The notes: generated from the letters alone by a model not told the origin. Shown: positions 54,363 to 63,670, numbered from the stretch's first letter. The stretch is DNA of 64,000 bases from an uncultured bacterium (GCA_949283655.1 CASDTH010000015.1:1-64000); one strand, 5' to 3'. Numbers and translations: made by a program.

Positions 54363-55379
54363 ATGGTAGTCATTCTCAAACCAAACGCTGACCGGCAGCG
54401 TATCGACGCACTACTGAAAGCAGTGGAAGCGCTCGGTCTGAAAACCAATTACAGCCAGGGGCAGGAAACGACCGTTGTTGGCCTGGTGGGCGACACCTCC
54501 CGCGTGGATATCGACGCACTCAAGGCAAACGAGATCGTTGAGGATGTCAAGCGTATCTCCGAGCCCTATAAAAAGGCAAACCGCCGCTTTCACCCGGCAG
54601 ACACCCTTGTGCAGGTGGAAAATGTAACAATTGGCGAGGGCTTTTTTCACGTCATTGCCGGGCCGTGCTCCATTGAAAGCGAGGAGCAGCTCTGCTCCAT
54701 TGCGCAGGATGTAAAGAAGAGCGGAGCAACGCTTCTGCGCGGCGGAGCGTTCAAGCCGCGCACTTCGCCCTATTCCTTCCAGGGGCTGGAAACCAGCGGC
54801 CTGAAGCTGCTGCTAGAGGCAAAAAAACTGACCGGTCTGCCCATTGTGACGGAAATCATGGGGCAGGATCAAATCGAGGATTTTGCCGATGTGGATATCA
54901 TTCAGGTCGGTGCGCGCAACATGCAGAATTTTCGCCTGCTCAAGGCGCTCGGCCAGCTGCGCAAGCCCATCCTGCTCAAGCGTGGCCTAGCCAACACAAT
55001 CGAGGAGTTTTTGATGAGCGCGGAATACATCATGGCCGGCGGCAATGAAAACGTAATCCTCTGTGAGCGCGGTATCCGCACCTTTGAGACCATGGTGCGC
55101 AACACGCTGGATATTTCGGCCGTGCCGCTGCTCAAGCAGCAATCGCATCTGCCGGTCATCATCGACCCCAGCCATGCGGCGGGGATTGCGTGGATGGTAA
55201 CCCCGCTCGCAAAGGCAGCTGTTGCCGCAGGTGCAGATGGGCTGATGATTGAAGTGCATAACGATCCGAAAAATGCGCTGTGTGACGGCGCACAATCGCT
55301 CACACCCCAGCAGTTTGACCAATTGATGCAGGATGTCAAGCGGCGCGCAGCGTTTGAAGGCAAGCAGATGTGCAAATAA
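54363..55379 (+). CDS. aroF: 3-deoxy-7-phosphoheptulonate synthase, type I-beta
   Basis: 338 aa. First step of aromatic amino-acid synthesis. An N-terminal ferredoxin-like domain (residues 1-70, MVVILKPNADRQRIDALL) is the regulatory part of the I-beta class. The barrel holds AGPCSIESEEQ, LRGGAFKPRTSPY, QVGARNMQNF, PILLKRG, and DPSHAAG, where Cys, Lys, His and Glu/Asp bind metal and substrate. GAAAGGA lies before ATG, with a consensus promoter. Followed by a kinase gene 69 bases later. Confidence 0.96.
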   Translation: MVVILKPNADRQRIDALLKAVEALGLKTNYSQGQETTVVGLVGDTSRVDIDALKANEIVEDVKRISEPYKKANRRFHPADTLVQVENVTIGEGFFHVIAGPCSIESEEQLCSIAQDVKKSGATLLRGGAFKPRTSPYSFQGLETSGLKLLLEAKKLTGLPIVTEIMGQDQIEDFADVDIIQVGARNMQNFRLLKALGQLRKPILLKRGLANTIEEFLMSAEYIMAGGNENVILCERGIRTFETMVRNTLDISAVPLLKQQSHLPVIIDPSHAAGIAWMVTPLAKAAVAAGADGLMIEVHNDPKNALCDGAQSLTPQQFDQLMQDVKRRAAFEGKQMCK

Positions 55380-55448
55380 GCAGAGCGGGCAGCCTCCCCT
55401 GCCGGAGGCCTCGAAAAGAACTGCGCAATCATAAAAGGAGAGACGGCA

Positions 55449-56417
55449 ATGGATATTATCGCATTTGGCGAATGCCTGATTGATCTGCTCAACGAGGGCG
55501 GGCCCCTCAGCTTTCAGGGCTCGGCCGGCGGCGCGCCCTGCAACGTGCTGGCCCAGGCGGCAAAGCTGAACCGGCAGTGCGCGCTGATCTCCATGGTTGG
55601 CGAGGATTATTTCGGCGGCTGGCTGCGCGCCTATCTCGGCGGGCTGGGCATTGACACCCGATATATCCAAACCACCCGGCAGGCGCAGACCACGCTCGCA
55701 TTTGTGACGCTGGACGAAGGAGGAAACCGGCGTTTCTCCTTCTATCGTAAGCCTGGGGCCGATATGCTGCTGCGGCCGGAGAACGTTCCTCTGGAGGCGG
55801 TTGAAAAGACACGGATGTTTGTATACGGCGGCGTCAGCCTGACAAAGGACCCGGCGCGTAGCACTTTATTTGACACCCTGCGCCGCCTGCGTGGGAAGAG
55901 CGTGCTGAAAATTTATGACCCCAATCTTCGCTTTCCGCTGTGGGAAGGCGATTTGGACACCGCGCGGAAGATTTCCGCACGGGGTATGGAATTTGCTGAC
56001 ATCATTAAGCTCAGTGAGGAAGAGCTTACTTTCCTCATGGAAAGCGCCTACGAGCAGGAGGCCGCGCACGCGGTGCTTGCCAGCACCCCCGCCCGGCTTT
56101 TGCTTGTCACAAAAGGGGCGCAGGGCTGCAGCTACTATACGCGCACATATTCCGGCCACTTAAACACCTATGACACCTGCGTGCAGGATACCACCGCCGC
56201 AGGCGATTCATTCCTCGGCGCGTTTCTGCACCGGCTGCTGGAGCTGAGCGGTGCAATTGACAGCCTGAGCGCACAGCAGCTGGAAGCCTGTGTGGATTAT
56301 GCAAACGCGGCGGGTGCTGTGACAGCCTCCCAAAAGGGAGCCATCAGCTCTCTGCCGGATGACGAACGGATTCGGGAATGCCAAAAGGCCACCCCAAAAT
56401 GCGGCAAATCGTGTTGA
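55449..56417 (+). CDS. PfkB-family carbohydrate kinase (fructokinase-like)
   Basis: 322 aa ribokinase fold. MDIIAFGECLIDLL and AGGAPCNVLAQAAKL bind sugar. DTTAAGDSFLGAFLHRL is the PfkB signature 2, with the catalytic Asp in AAGD. NPNLR-like YDPNLRFPLW and VTKGAQG complete the ATP site. Closest in pattern to fructokinases. AAAGGAG precedes the ATG. Last gene of its transcript before a large inverted repeat. Confidence 0.92.
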   Translation: MDIIAFGECLIDLLNEGGPLSFQGSAGGAPCNVLAQAAKLNRQCALISMVGEDYFGGWLRAYLGGLGIDTRYIQTTRQAQTTLAFVTLDEGGNRRFSFYRKPGADMLLRPENVPLEAVEKTRMFVYGGVSLTKDPARSTLFDTLRRLRGKSVLKIYDPNLRFPLWEGDLDTARKISARGMEFADIIKLSEEELTFLMESAYEQEAAHAVLASTPARLLLVTKGAQGCSYYTRTYSGHLNTYDTCVQDTTAAGDSFLGAFLHRLLELSGAIDSLSAQQLEACVDYANAAGAVTASQKGAISSLPDDERIRECQKATPKCGKSC

Positions 56418-56445
56418 TTCGCCCGTTTTCTTGCCTGCATATGAA

Positions 56446-56485
56446 GCAAATGCGCCGCTATCCAGTCAGATAGCGGCGCATTTGC
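56446..56485. terminator. Inverted repeat overlapping the sigF stop, probable bidirectional terminator
   Basis: GCAAATGCGCCGCTAT and ATAGCGGCGCATTTGC are perfect 16-base arms around an 8-base loop. The right arm and loop encode the last residues of SigF and the stop lies in the left arm. T-tracts are weak on both sides. Confidence 0.6.
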
Positions 56486-57126
56486 AGCAAAATCACCTTT
56501 TCCCGCCGGGAAACCTGCACCTGAGACATGCCCAACCGCTCAGCGGTTACCGTCTGCGTCAACCCCTTGAAATAGCGCAGCTCGATGAGCTGCCTGTCCC
56601 GTTCAGGCAGCTTGATGAGAATCTGCTCCAGCGCAACTGAATCCGAGATCATTTCCTCCGGCGGAGCAACCGGGATATCAATCTGCCCTGAGCCATTTTC
56701 CTCATCCGCCGTAAGCGATATGGGAGGCAGAGAGGCGTTGAGTACCTGCGCCGTCTCCGCAACCTCCATCCCCAGCTGCCTGGCAAGCTCGCCAATGGTC
56801 GGCTCCTGCCCGTGCTCTGCAGTCAGCCGCTCCTTTTCCCGCAGGGCGCTACGAGCCTTTTCCTTCAAGGCCCTGCCCACTTTCACTGTACCGCCATCGC
56901 GGAAGAGCCTGCGGATTTCCCCTAAAATGACCGGTACAGCATAGGTGGAAAAGGCGAAACCGCGCGAAGCGTCAAAGCCATCCGCCGCCTTAATCAGGCC
57001 CACGCAGCCAGCCTGAAATAGGTCGTCATATTCCACGCCCCGGCCCCGGAACCGGTTGGCGCAGGCGTGGACGAGCCCTAAATTATCTGAAATCAGGCTT
57101 TCGCGTGCGGCCGTCTGCTCAACCAT
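56458..57126 (-). CDS. sigF: Sporulation sigma factor F
   Basis: 222 aa forespore sigma factor. Region 2 has NLGLVHACANRFRGRGVEYDDLFQAGCVGLIKA and FAFSTYAVPVILGEIRR. Region 3 has PTIGELARQLGMEVAETAQVL. Region 4 has LPERDRQLIELRYFKGLTQTVTAERLGMSQVQVSRREK. The ATG at 57126 overlaps the spoIIAB stop by 8 bases, so translation is coupled; a start at 57135 is possible. It is held inactive by SpoIIAB until the forespore forms. Confidence 0.94.
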   Translation of the reverse strand: MVEQTAARESLISDNLGLVHACANRFRGRGVEYDDLFQAGCVGLIKAADGFDASRGFAFSTYAVPVILGEIRRLFRDGGTVKVGRALKEKARSALREKERLTAEHGQEPTIGELARQLGMEVAETAQVLNASLPPISLTADEENGSGQIDIPVAPPEEMISDSVALEQILIKLPERDRQLIELRYFKGLTQTVTAERLGMSQVQVSRREKVILLQMRRYLTG

Positions 57127-57562
57127 GGGCCGCATCGCGGCCGGCGATGCGTTTTTCCAAAATAACGCTAGTACCATGCCCCACCTTGGAGTGCACCTTT
57201 ACCCGATCCATAAAGCTCTCCATCACGGCAAAGCCCAGGCCTGCCCGCTCTCCTACGGCAGTTGTATAGAGCGGCTCCATCGCCTTCTTTACATCCTCAA
57301 TCCCACAGCCCTTATCCCGGATTTTTATTTTGACTAGGCCATCGTCATAGAGGGAAACGGTTATGTAAATCCGGCCCACCCTGTTTGCGTAGGCGTGTAC
57401 GATGCAGTTAGTCACCGCCTCGCTGACCGCCGTTTTGATATCGTTGATCTCCTCAATGGTTGGGTCGAGCTGTGCGGCAAAGGAGGATATGACAACGCGC
57501 GTAAAGCTCTCATTGACGGACCGGCTTTCCACTTCCAGTTTCACGGTATTATTCGCTTTCAT
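57119..57562 (-). CDS. spoIIAB: Anti-sigma F factor SpoIIAB
   Basis: 147 aa GHKL kinase that binds SigF and phosphorylates SpoIIAA. EINDIKTAVSEAVTNCIVHAY is the N box with the Mg-binding Asn; KIRDKGCGIEDVKKAM is the G1 box, and ERAGLGFAVMESFMD the G2 lid. The start at 57562 has GAAAGGAAGG upstream and overlaps spoIIAA by 14 bases. Confidence 0.95.
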   Translation of the reverse strand: MKANNTVKLEVESRSVNESFTRVVISSFAAQLDPTIEEINDIKTAVSEAVTNCIVHAYANRVGRIYITVSLYDDGLVKIKIRDKGCGIEDVKKAMEPLYTTAVGERAGLGFAVMESFMDRVKVHSKVGHGTSVILEKRIAGRDAAHG

Positions 57563-57908
57563 GTTGACCTTCCTTTCTCTGCGGCGCCCTCTGACGCGCT
57601 TTCTGACGGATGACCGCGAGCCGGTCAAGGTTTGCCAGCTGCATCACCTTAAAGGCCTGCGGCGTAAGATTGACCGCTTCCACCCGGCCGCCCAGCACGC
57701 GCATAATACCGGCGCGCCCCATCACAAGGCCAACGCCGGAGCTATCCATAAAGCTGACGCCGCCGAAATCCATGCGTAATGTCTCCGGCCTGTACTGCTC
57801 AACCGCCTCGTCGATGCATACACGCAGAGCAGCAGCGTTATGATGATCGATCTCCCCTTCTAGAAATGCAGTCACACATCCAGGGGAAATTTCCAACCGA
57901 ATTGCCAC
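57549..57908 (-). CDS. spoIIAA: Anti-sigma F factor antagonist SpoIIAA
   Basis: 119 aa STAS protein. FLEGEIDHHNAA and VSFMDSSGVGLVMGR contain the phospho-Ser (DSSG, residues 55-58) that SpoIIAB phosphorylates and SpoIIE should dephosphorylate. GTG start with GGAGG eight bases upstream. First gene of spoIIA. No convincing sigma-H or 0A-box promoter is visible in the ~110 bases ahead of it. Confidence 0.94.
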   Translation of the reverse strand: MAIRLEISPGCVTAFLEGEIDHHNAAALRVCIDEAVEQYRPETLRMDFGGVSFMDSSGVGLVMGRAGIMRVLGGRVEAVNLTPQAFKVMQLANLDRLAVIRQKARQRAPQRKEGQHESE

Positions 57909-58014
57909 GTCCGATCCCTCCTGTTTTCACAGATCATCGTTTGTAACAGCAGATCTAGCGGCCCGGCGCTTACCGGTTAGTATTGCCTGTCCAGATCAAA
58001 AGGATACACAGTAA

Positions 58015-58056
58015 AAGAAAAAATCCTTTACCCAATCAGGATAAAGGATTTTTTCT
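58015..58056. terminator. Terminator between folC and spoIIA
   Basis: AAAAAATCCTTTA and TAAAGGATTTTTT pair across an 11-base loop. It ends folC transcripts on the minus strand and shields spoIIA. Confidence 0.85.
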
Positions 58057-58093
58057 GCGCATTTTGTTATAATGTGGAAATGATTACAAAAAT

Positions 58094-59380
58094 TTATGTA
58101 TCACGCCGCAGCAGTGCCGCTCGCACATCGGATGCAAGGTAGAAGGAGCCGCACACCAGCAACACATCCCCCGGCTGCACAATCTGGAGGGCCTGTGAAA
58201 CAGCCTCCTCCGGGCTCTCTACCACCTGAATCCGATCACAGCCGGGCTGCAGCGCCTGCGCAAGCTGCCCGGCCGGTAGCGCGCGCGGGTTAGAAGGCGT
58301 GGTGGCAATGATTTCAGCACACAAAGGCGCAATTTCACGTGCGGCAGCGTCATAGGCCTTATCCGCCATCATGCCAATTACCGCAACAATCCGCCGCCTC
58401 GGCAGATACTGGCGCAGCGCTTCGGCCAACCGGTGCAGGCCATCCGCATTATGCCCGCCGTCGAGCAGGAGAAGCGGCTGCGTTTGAAGCACCTCCAAAC
58501 GTGCCGGCATCCGCACGGCGGCAATGCCGCTGACGATTGTTTTCCCTGTAATCCTGCGCAGCCCGCGCGAGCGCAGCGCCTCCGCCGCGAGGATCGCAGT
58601 CATACAATTGGAAACCTGATGCGCGCCGATGAGCGGGATATGAATATGCAGGCCGTTATAGACAATATCCGTGCCGGTGATCTTCTCCGACACGATTCGG
58701 ATATCCCTCATATTCTGTGTAATCAGCACATTGCTTTGCTTCAATGCTGTGCGGTATATCGTGCGAAATACAGGCTCGTCCTGCTCCGGATAGCTTACAG
58801 TGATTCCACCACGCTTGATAATGCCACATTTTTCCGCCGCGATCTCCTCAAGCGTATTCCCCAACACATTCATATGATCCATCGAGACGGAGGTAATCAC
58901 ACTCACCAGCGGCGTTTTGATGATATTGGTAGAATCCAGCCTGCCGCCGAGCCCCACCTCCAGCACCACAATGTCGCACTTCTCCTGCTCAAAATAGAGA
59001 AATGCCGCAGCGGTGATCACCTCAAACTCCGTAGGCTGCATGCCCTGTGCGGCGAGCCTGTCCGCCACGGGGCGGATTTGCTCAATCAGGGCAGCGAAGG
59101 TATCCTGCGGGATCATTTCACCGTTTACCTGCATCCGCTCCCGGAATTCTATAACGTAAGGCGAGGTAAACAGCCCCGTTTTGTAGCCGGACGCACGCAG
59201 AATTTCTGCCAGCATCGCGCAGGTGGAACCTTTGCCGTTTGTGCCCGCCACATGAGCGAACCTGAGCCTGTCCTGCGGGTTGCCAAGCGCTTCCATCATG
59301 GCGCGCATGCGCTCAAGGCCGGGCTTTACGCCAAACCGGAGCAGGGAGTGCACATACGAAACCGCTTCCTGATATTGCAT
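58094..59380 (-). CDS. folC: Folylpolyglutamate/dihydrofolate synthase
   Basis: 428 aa Mur-ligase-like enzyme adding glutamate to folates. FAHVAGTNGKGSTCAMLAEIL is the ATP P-loop. YVIEFRERMQVNGEMI, FEVITAAAFLYF, EVGLGGRLDSTN and SVSMDHMNVLG with the second metal site follow. The C-terminal domain has LLDGGHNADGL. Length and order are normal. Whether it also makes dihydrofolate cannot be told. Confidence 0.95.
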   Translation of the reverse strand: MQYQEAVSYVHSLLRFGVKPGLERMRAMMEALGNPQDRLRFAHVAGTNGKGSTCAMLAEILRASGYKTGLFTSPYVIEFRERMQVNGEMIPQDTFAALIEQIRPVADRLAAQGMQPTEFEVITAAAFLYFEQEKCDIVVLEVGLGGRLDSTNIIKTPLVSVITSVSMDHMNVLGNTLEEIAAEKCGIIKRGGITVSYPEQDEPVFRTIYRTALKQSNVLITQNMRDIRIVSEKITGTDIVYNGLHIHIPLIGAHQVSNCMTAILAAEALRSRGLRRITGKTIVSGIAAVRMPARLEVLQTQPLLLLDGGHNADGLHRLAEALRQYLPRRRIVAVIGMMADKAYDAAAREIAPLCAEIIATTPSNPRALPAGQLAQALQPGCDRIQVVESPEEAVSQALQIVQPGDVLLVCGSFYLASDVRAALLRRDT

Positions 59381-59503
59381 CGAACCCCTTCTTTGCTCTC
59401 AAAGTTACGACCTGTTCCTCTTCATTCTATCATATCTCTGCAAAAATCACAAACATATTTTGGCAAACAGGTAAAAAGGGCCGACAGGATACTTCGATTT
59501 CTG

Positions 59504-59530
59504 TAGCATCAGTGTACAAGGGGATTGTGC
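59504..59530 (+). repeat. Solitary end of repeat family B
   Basis: TAGCATCAGTGTACAAGGGG matches the right end of B2 read in reverse, including the preceding GATTTC. No partner end is visible. The 383-base gap 59381-59763 holds this relic and otherwise no recognised feature. Confidence 0.6.
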
Positions 59531-59763
59531 TTTTTTGTGGTGCGGGCCGACCGCTTTGCCTGAAATGGAAGTGCAGCCGGGTACCAACGCCTTACTCTTG
59601 AAAACGAATGTTCGCTTTTTCCGGGAAAACGCATTGCATCCCGCCCGGAATCGAAGTATAATAATGGCTGTTGACTGAACCCTTGGCGGCCGATACGTGC
59701 GGCATGCGCCGTGCAATCGAGTGTATAAGCCAGAATTTTTCCGGAAAGAATGGATCATCTTTT

Positions 59764-62025
59764 ATGGACGAACGGGAGCAAATCGAGCTGCGCGGCAGCG
59801 TGGAGGATATCACCTTTTACCGGCCGGACACCGGCTTCACCGTGCTGGACCTAAACAGCGACGGGGAACTGGTGACGGTGGTGGGCATTCTGCCCGCCCT
59901 GGCCGCAGGGGAAGAGCTGCGCCTGATGGGGCATTGGGATATACACGCCTCCTTTGGGCGCCAATTCCGGGCGGAGCTGTGCGAGCGCAGCCTGCCCTCC
60001 ACCGCCGGGCAGCTTTTGAAATATCTTTCCTCCGGCGCGGTGAAGGGCATCCGGGCCGCCACGGCGGAAAAGATTGTGGAGGCCTTTGGCGACCAGACCT
60101 TTGAGGTGCTCGAAAACGAGCCGGAACGGCTTGCCACCATCAAGGGCATTTCGCGGGAAAAAGCCTATAAAATCTGCGCGGAATTCAAAAAGCAATTCGC
60201 CGTGCGTGAGGTGATGATCGCGCTGGAATCCATCGGCATGACGCCGGCGGAATGCCTGGCGGCCTTTCGCCAGTTCGGCGCGTCCGCCATCGACCGCATC
60301 CATGAGAACCCCTATATCCTGTGCAGCGAAGAGATCCACATGGGCTTTGAGCGGGTGGACGCACTCGCGCAGGCCATGCCGAACCGGCCGGATGAAATCC
60401 ACCGCGTGCGGGCAGGTGTGATCTATGTGCTGCGCCATAACCTGCGCAACGGGCACACCTGTATCCCACGCGATAAGCTGGCCGCCCCTGTATGCGGCCT
60501 GCTTGCCGCTGCGCCGGATACCGTTGAAGCCGCAGTGGACGGCCTGCTGGAAAACCGCCAGCTCGTCGCAAAGGAAATCGGCGGGCGGGAGTTTCTCTTT
60601 CTGCCCAGCATTTACAGTGCGGAAAAGAGCGCTGCGGAGCGCATCCGGATCATGCTGCGCTTTCCGCCTGCCGGGAAGCCCACGCTGGAGCGGGAGATCG
60701 ATCAAATTGAACGGGAAAACGGCATCCAGTATGAGCAAAAGCAGCGCCTGGCCATCACGACGGCGGTTCAAAAGGGGCTTCTTATCCTCACCGGCGGCCC
60801 CGGCACCGGCAAGACGACCACGCTCAAGGGCATCCTCACCCTGTTTGAGCGCGATGGGCTGGATGTGGCCCTCGCCGCCCCCACTGGCCGGGCGGCCAAG
60901 CGGATGTCCGAGCTGACGGGCAAGGAGGCAAAAACCATCCACCGGCTGCTGGAGGTAGAGTGGACGGAAAACGAGCGTCCCATTTTCGCGCGGGATGCGC
61001 GCAATCCGCTGGAGTCGGACGCCGTGATTGTGGACGAGCTCTCCATGGTGGATATCAGCCTCTTCTCCAGCCTTTTGGAGGCTTTGCCGTTGGGCTGCCG
61101 CCTGATTATGGTGGGCGACAGCGACCAGCTCCCGCCCGTGGGCGCGGGCAACGTGCTGCACGATATGATTCAATCCGGCCTGCTGCCCACCGTGCAGCTG
61201 ACGGAGGTATTCCGCCAGGCAATGGAGAGCCTGATTGTCACCAATGCGCACTGCATCGTGCGCGGGGAGATGCCGGTGCTGAACCGCAACGATGCAGATT
61301 TCTTCTTTATGAGCCGCCCGGCGCCTTATCTCGCCGAGCGCACGATCACCGAGCTGTGCGCTGCGCGCCTGCCCAAGGCCTACGGCTACTCCCCCATTTC
61401 GGATATCCAGGTGCTCTGCCCTTCCCGCAAGGGGGATCTCGGCACGGTCAACCTCAACCGCGTGCTGCAAAACGCCCTCAACCCGCCGGACCGCACGAAG
61501 GCGGAAATCACCATCAACGGGCGTATCCTGCGCGTTGGCGAGAAGGTGATGCAGACGAAAAACAACTACGACCTGCCCTGGACGCGCGGCAGTGAAAACG
61601 GCACGGGCGTTTTCAACGGCGACGTTGGGATTCTGGAAAAGATCGAGCACGCCAGCTCCACGCTCTATGTGCTCTATGACGACCGCACGGCGATGTATTC
61701 CTTTGAATCGGCGGCGGAGCTGGAGCTTGCTTACGCCATCACCGTGCATAAAAGCCAGGGCAGCGAGTTTGAAGCGGTTGTGATGCCGGTGCTAAACGTT
61801 GTGCCCCAATTAAGCTACCGCAACCTGCTCTATACCGCCGTCACACGTGCAAAGTCTAAAATGATCCTCGTCGGCAGCCGGGAGGTCGTGCGGCGCATGG
61901 TGGAAAACGATAAGAAAACGCGGCGATTTTCCGCCCTGCGCGCCTTTTTAACCGATGAGGAGCCCTCGCCCCTTTTCCCGCCGCTGCAAAAGGAGGCAGC
62001 GCCAGATGAAGACGAAACCGACTGA
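59764..62025 (+). CDS. recD2: RecD2-type ATP-dependent DNA helicase
   Basis: 753 aa SF1B helicase acting without RecBC. An N-terminal OB-like part and helix-hairpin-helix repeats (TIKGISREKAYKI, RQFGASAIDRIHENPY) precede the motor. Walker A is LTGGPGTGKTTTLKG, Walker B VIVDELSMVD, motif III LIMVGDSDQLPPVG, and motif VI LLYTAVTRAKSKM. AYAITVHKSQGSEF is motif V. I start at 59764; upstream codons lie in AT-poor non-coding DNA. Overlaps comF by 20 bases. Confidence 0.94.
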   Translation: MDEREQIELRGSVEDITFYRPDTGFTVLDLNSDGELVTVVGILPALAAGEELRLMGHWDIHASFGRQFRAELCERSLPSTAGQLLKYLSSGAVKGIRAATAEKIVEAFGDQTFEVLENEPERLATIKGISREKAYKICAEFKKQFAVREVMIALESIGMTPAECLAAFRQFGASAIDRIHENPYILCSEEIHMGFERVDALAQAMPNRPDEIHRVRAGVIYVLRHNLRNGHTCIPRDKLAAPVCGLLAAAPDTVEAAVDGLLENRQLVAKEIGGREFLFLPSIYSAEKSAAERIRIMLRFPPAGKPTLEREIDQIERENGIQYEQKQRLAITTAVQKGLLILTGGPGTGKTTTLKGILTLFERDGLDVALAAPTGRAAKRMSELTGKEAKTIHRLLEVEWTENERPIFARDARNPLESDAVIVDELSMVDISLFSSLLEALPLGCRLIMVGDSDQLPPVGAGNVLHDMIQSGLLPTVQLTEVFRQAMESLIVTNAHCIVRGEMPVLNRNDADFFFMSRPAPYLAERTITELCAARLPKAYGYSPISDIQVLCPSRKGDLGTVNLNRVLQNALNPPDRTKAEITINGRILRVGEKVMQTKNNYDLPWTRGSENGTGVFNGDVGILEKIEHASSTLYVLYDDRTAMYSFESAAELELAYAITVHKSQGSEFEAVVMPVLNVVPQLSYRNLLYTAVTRAKSKMILVGSREVVRRMVENDKKTRRFSALRAFLTDEEPSPLFPPLQKEAAPDEDETD

Positions 62026-62746
62026 GTGGCTTGACCGGCTGCTCTCTATCCTCTACCCGCCGCGCTGCGTCTGCTGCGGATGCGTCCTCCCCGCAGGGGA
62101 AAGGCTGTGCGAGGCCTGCGCGGCAGGGGCTGTGCGGATTCAGCCGCCCGCCTGCCCGCAATGCGGCTGCCGCGTGGAGGATTGCAGCGGCAAACACGGA
62201 AAAGCCCCGTATGAAGCAATCGTGGCGCCGTTTTATTATGAAGGAGCCGTCCGTGCGGGCATCCATCGTTTCAAATTCCGCGACAGCCCGCAATCCGCCG
62301 GCTTTTTTGCCCGGGAAATGGAAGCGTGCATTCGCAAATCGCTGGCAGAGCCCCCTTTTGAGCTTATCACCTGTGTGCCGATGCGGCCCGAGAAGGAAAA
62401 GGAACGGGGCTATAATCAGAGCGCGCTGCTCGCACAGGAGCTGGCCACCCTTCTGGGGCTCCCCGCCGACTGCCATACCCTGCGCAAGCTGTTTGACACC
62501 CCGGCCCAGCACGAGCTCGCAGGGGAAGAGCGCCGCGGCAATGTGTTCGGCGTGTTTGAAGCCGCCAGGCCGGAAGCTGTCGCCGGCAAAACCGTGCTGC
62601 TGTGCGATGATGTGAAAACCACAGGCGCTACGCTGGAGGAGTGCACAAAGGTGCTTCAGCTCGCGGGGGCCAAGGCGGTATTCTGCGCCTGCATTGCAAT
62701 CACCAGAAAAAAGGAGAACCAAGCGCACGAGCCCGCCGGCCTGTAG
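62006..62746 (+). CDS. ComF-family phosphoribosyltransferase-like protein
   Basis: 246 aa. The N-terminus has four-Cys zinc knuckles (CVCCGCVLPAGERLCEAC and CPQCGC). The phosphoribosyltransferase fold ends with the PRPP loop VLLCDDVKTTGATLEEC. ERGYNQSALLAQEL and AGEERRGNVFGVF are typical of ComFC, needed for DNA uptake in competent bacteria. AGGAGG lies 9 bases before ATG inside recD2, so the two are coupled. Role in competence not shown here. Confidence 0.92.
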   Translation: MKTKPTEWLDRLLSILYPPRCVCCGCVLPAGERLCEACAAGAVRIQPPACPQCGCRVEDCSGKHGKAPYEAIVAPFYYEGAVRAGIHRFKFRDSPQSAGFFAREMEACIRKSLAEPPFELITCVPMRPEKEKERGYNQSALLAQELATLLGLPADCHTLRKLFDTPAQHELAGEERRGNVFGVFEAARPEAVAGKTVLLCDDVKTTGATLEECTKVLQLAGAKAVFCACIAITRKKENQAHEPAGL

Positions 62747-62770
62747 CGGCCGGGGGCTCGTTTGTTTTCA
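62727..62770 (+). terminator. comF terminator
   Basis: GAGCCC and GGGCTC with the inner GGCC-GGCC pair form a hairpin over the last codons of comF, followed by GTTTGTTTT. Confidence 0.7.
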
Positions 62771-62772
62771 CC

Positions 62773-62988
62773 TTATCGCTGTGTTTTCATGCAATCGGTA
62801 CGATTGAGCAGATAGTCCACAGAGACGTCATAGAAATCCGCCAGACGGATCAGGATTTCTGTGGGGATATCCAGATCGCCGCGCTCATAATTGCTGTAAA
62901 CGCGCTGGCTGCACGAAAGGATTTTCCCCATTTGCGTCTGGGTCAGGTCATGATCCTCCCGTAAGGCGCGAATGCGTTGATAAATCAT
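62773..62988 (-). CDS. XRE-family helix-turn-helix regulator, likely autoregulated
   Basis: 71 aa, one Cro/C1 domain: IRALREDHDLTQTQMGKILSCSQRVYSNYERGDLDIP then LADFYDVSVDYLLNRTD. Divergent from a membrane-protein gene. The shared gap holds two 17-bp palindromes that fit a repressor dimer site (63016-63057). Likely represses the divergent genes and itself. Confidence 0.88.
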   Translation of the reverse strand: MIYQRIRALREDHDLTQTQMGKILSCSQRVYSNYERGDLDIPTEILIRLADFYDVSVDYLLNRTDCMKTQR

Positions 62989-63015
62989 AAGGTTTCACCG
63001 ATTGGTATCATACAA

Positions 63016-63061
63016 TAGCGGGTTTTCCGCTATTGACTTTTAGCGGAAAATCCGCTATGAT
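63016..63061. promoter_or_regulatory. Twin operators over a sigma-A promoter
   Basis: TAGCGGGTTTTCCGCTA (63016-63032) and TAGCGGAAAATCCGCTA (63041-63057) are near-identical palindromes 25 bases apart. The plus-strand promoter TTGACT (63033-63038), 17-base spacer, TATGAT (63056-63061) has the second palindrome inside its spacer. A minus-strand TATGAT lies at 63007-63012. Confidence 0.85.
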
Positions 63062-63121
63062 AAATATAGATCTTTTTTAGTATTGGCAAAAATCTATCAA
63101 AAATTAGGAGGTATTATTCTC

Positions 63122-63670
63122 ATGCAGACAACTGTCCTATCTAACCCGAACGAAATCCGCTGTGTCAAAAATGCGCTTCAAAAAAAGGCGACGCAATATA
63201 GCCTTTTATTCGGTTTGCTCATTGCAGTGCTGATACCACTCTTATTTGCAATCCTGGCCGTCGCTATGTTTGACGACTCTTCCTGGTTTGAAAACATTGG
63301 AACCGGATTTTGTATCAGTGTGATACTAGGCATTTTCGCCGCTGTAGGACTTCGGAAATTTTACTTAAAGAATGCCGACCGCTTTTGCAGCCTGATGGCA
63401 AACTGCAAACTCTCTGTGGAGAACGGCACAGTAGAAGGGATCCTTTTAAAAGCGGAAGCGGTCAACTTCAACACGATTTTCGGCAAACAAATCAATTCAG
63501 AAAGGATTCATCTTCCCTGCCGGCAGGCTACTCCTGTGGCCGTAAGAGAGTTGGAAACCGGCGGTATTTCACTGGGGCTTTGTGTTGAAATTGGCCGTAG
63601 CGGTATGATACTTTGCGTCAATGAAACGGACGCCGCCCATCTTCAAGAAATGATTTCACAAGATGCTTAA
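63122..63670 (+). CDS. Two-helix membrane protein, unknown function
   Basis: 182 aa, not recognised. Two hydrophobic helices (about residues 25-48 and 60-78) precede a soluble beta-rich domain with many short strands (VENGTVEGILLKAEAV, EIGRSGMILCVN). The start at 63122 has GGAGG ten bases upstream; an earlier open start lacks one. Directly under the operator-promoter at 63016-63061, so controlled by the divergent XRE regulator. Confidence 0.65.
   Translation: MQTTVLSNPNEIRCVKNALQKKATQYSLLFGLLIAVLIPLLFAILAVAMFDDSSWFENIGTGFCISVILGIFAAVGLRKFYLKNADRFCSLMANCKLSVENGTVEGILLKAEAVNFNTIFGKQINSERIHLPCRQATPVAVRELETGGISLGLCVEIGRSGMILCVNETDAAHLQEMISQDA

Noticed and set aside
57909..58014. Sigma-H promoter with 0A boxes expected before spoIIAA
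   Set aside because: I could not find matches close enough to either consensus; left unannotated.
59851..61749. Long open frame antisense to recD2 (about 630 codons)
   Set aside because: It mirrors the GC-rich codon pattern of recD2, has no ribosome site, and gives no recognisable domain.
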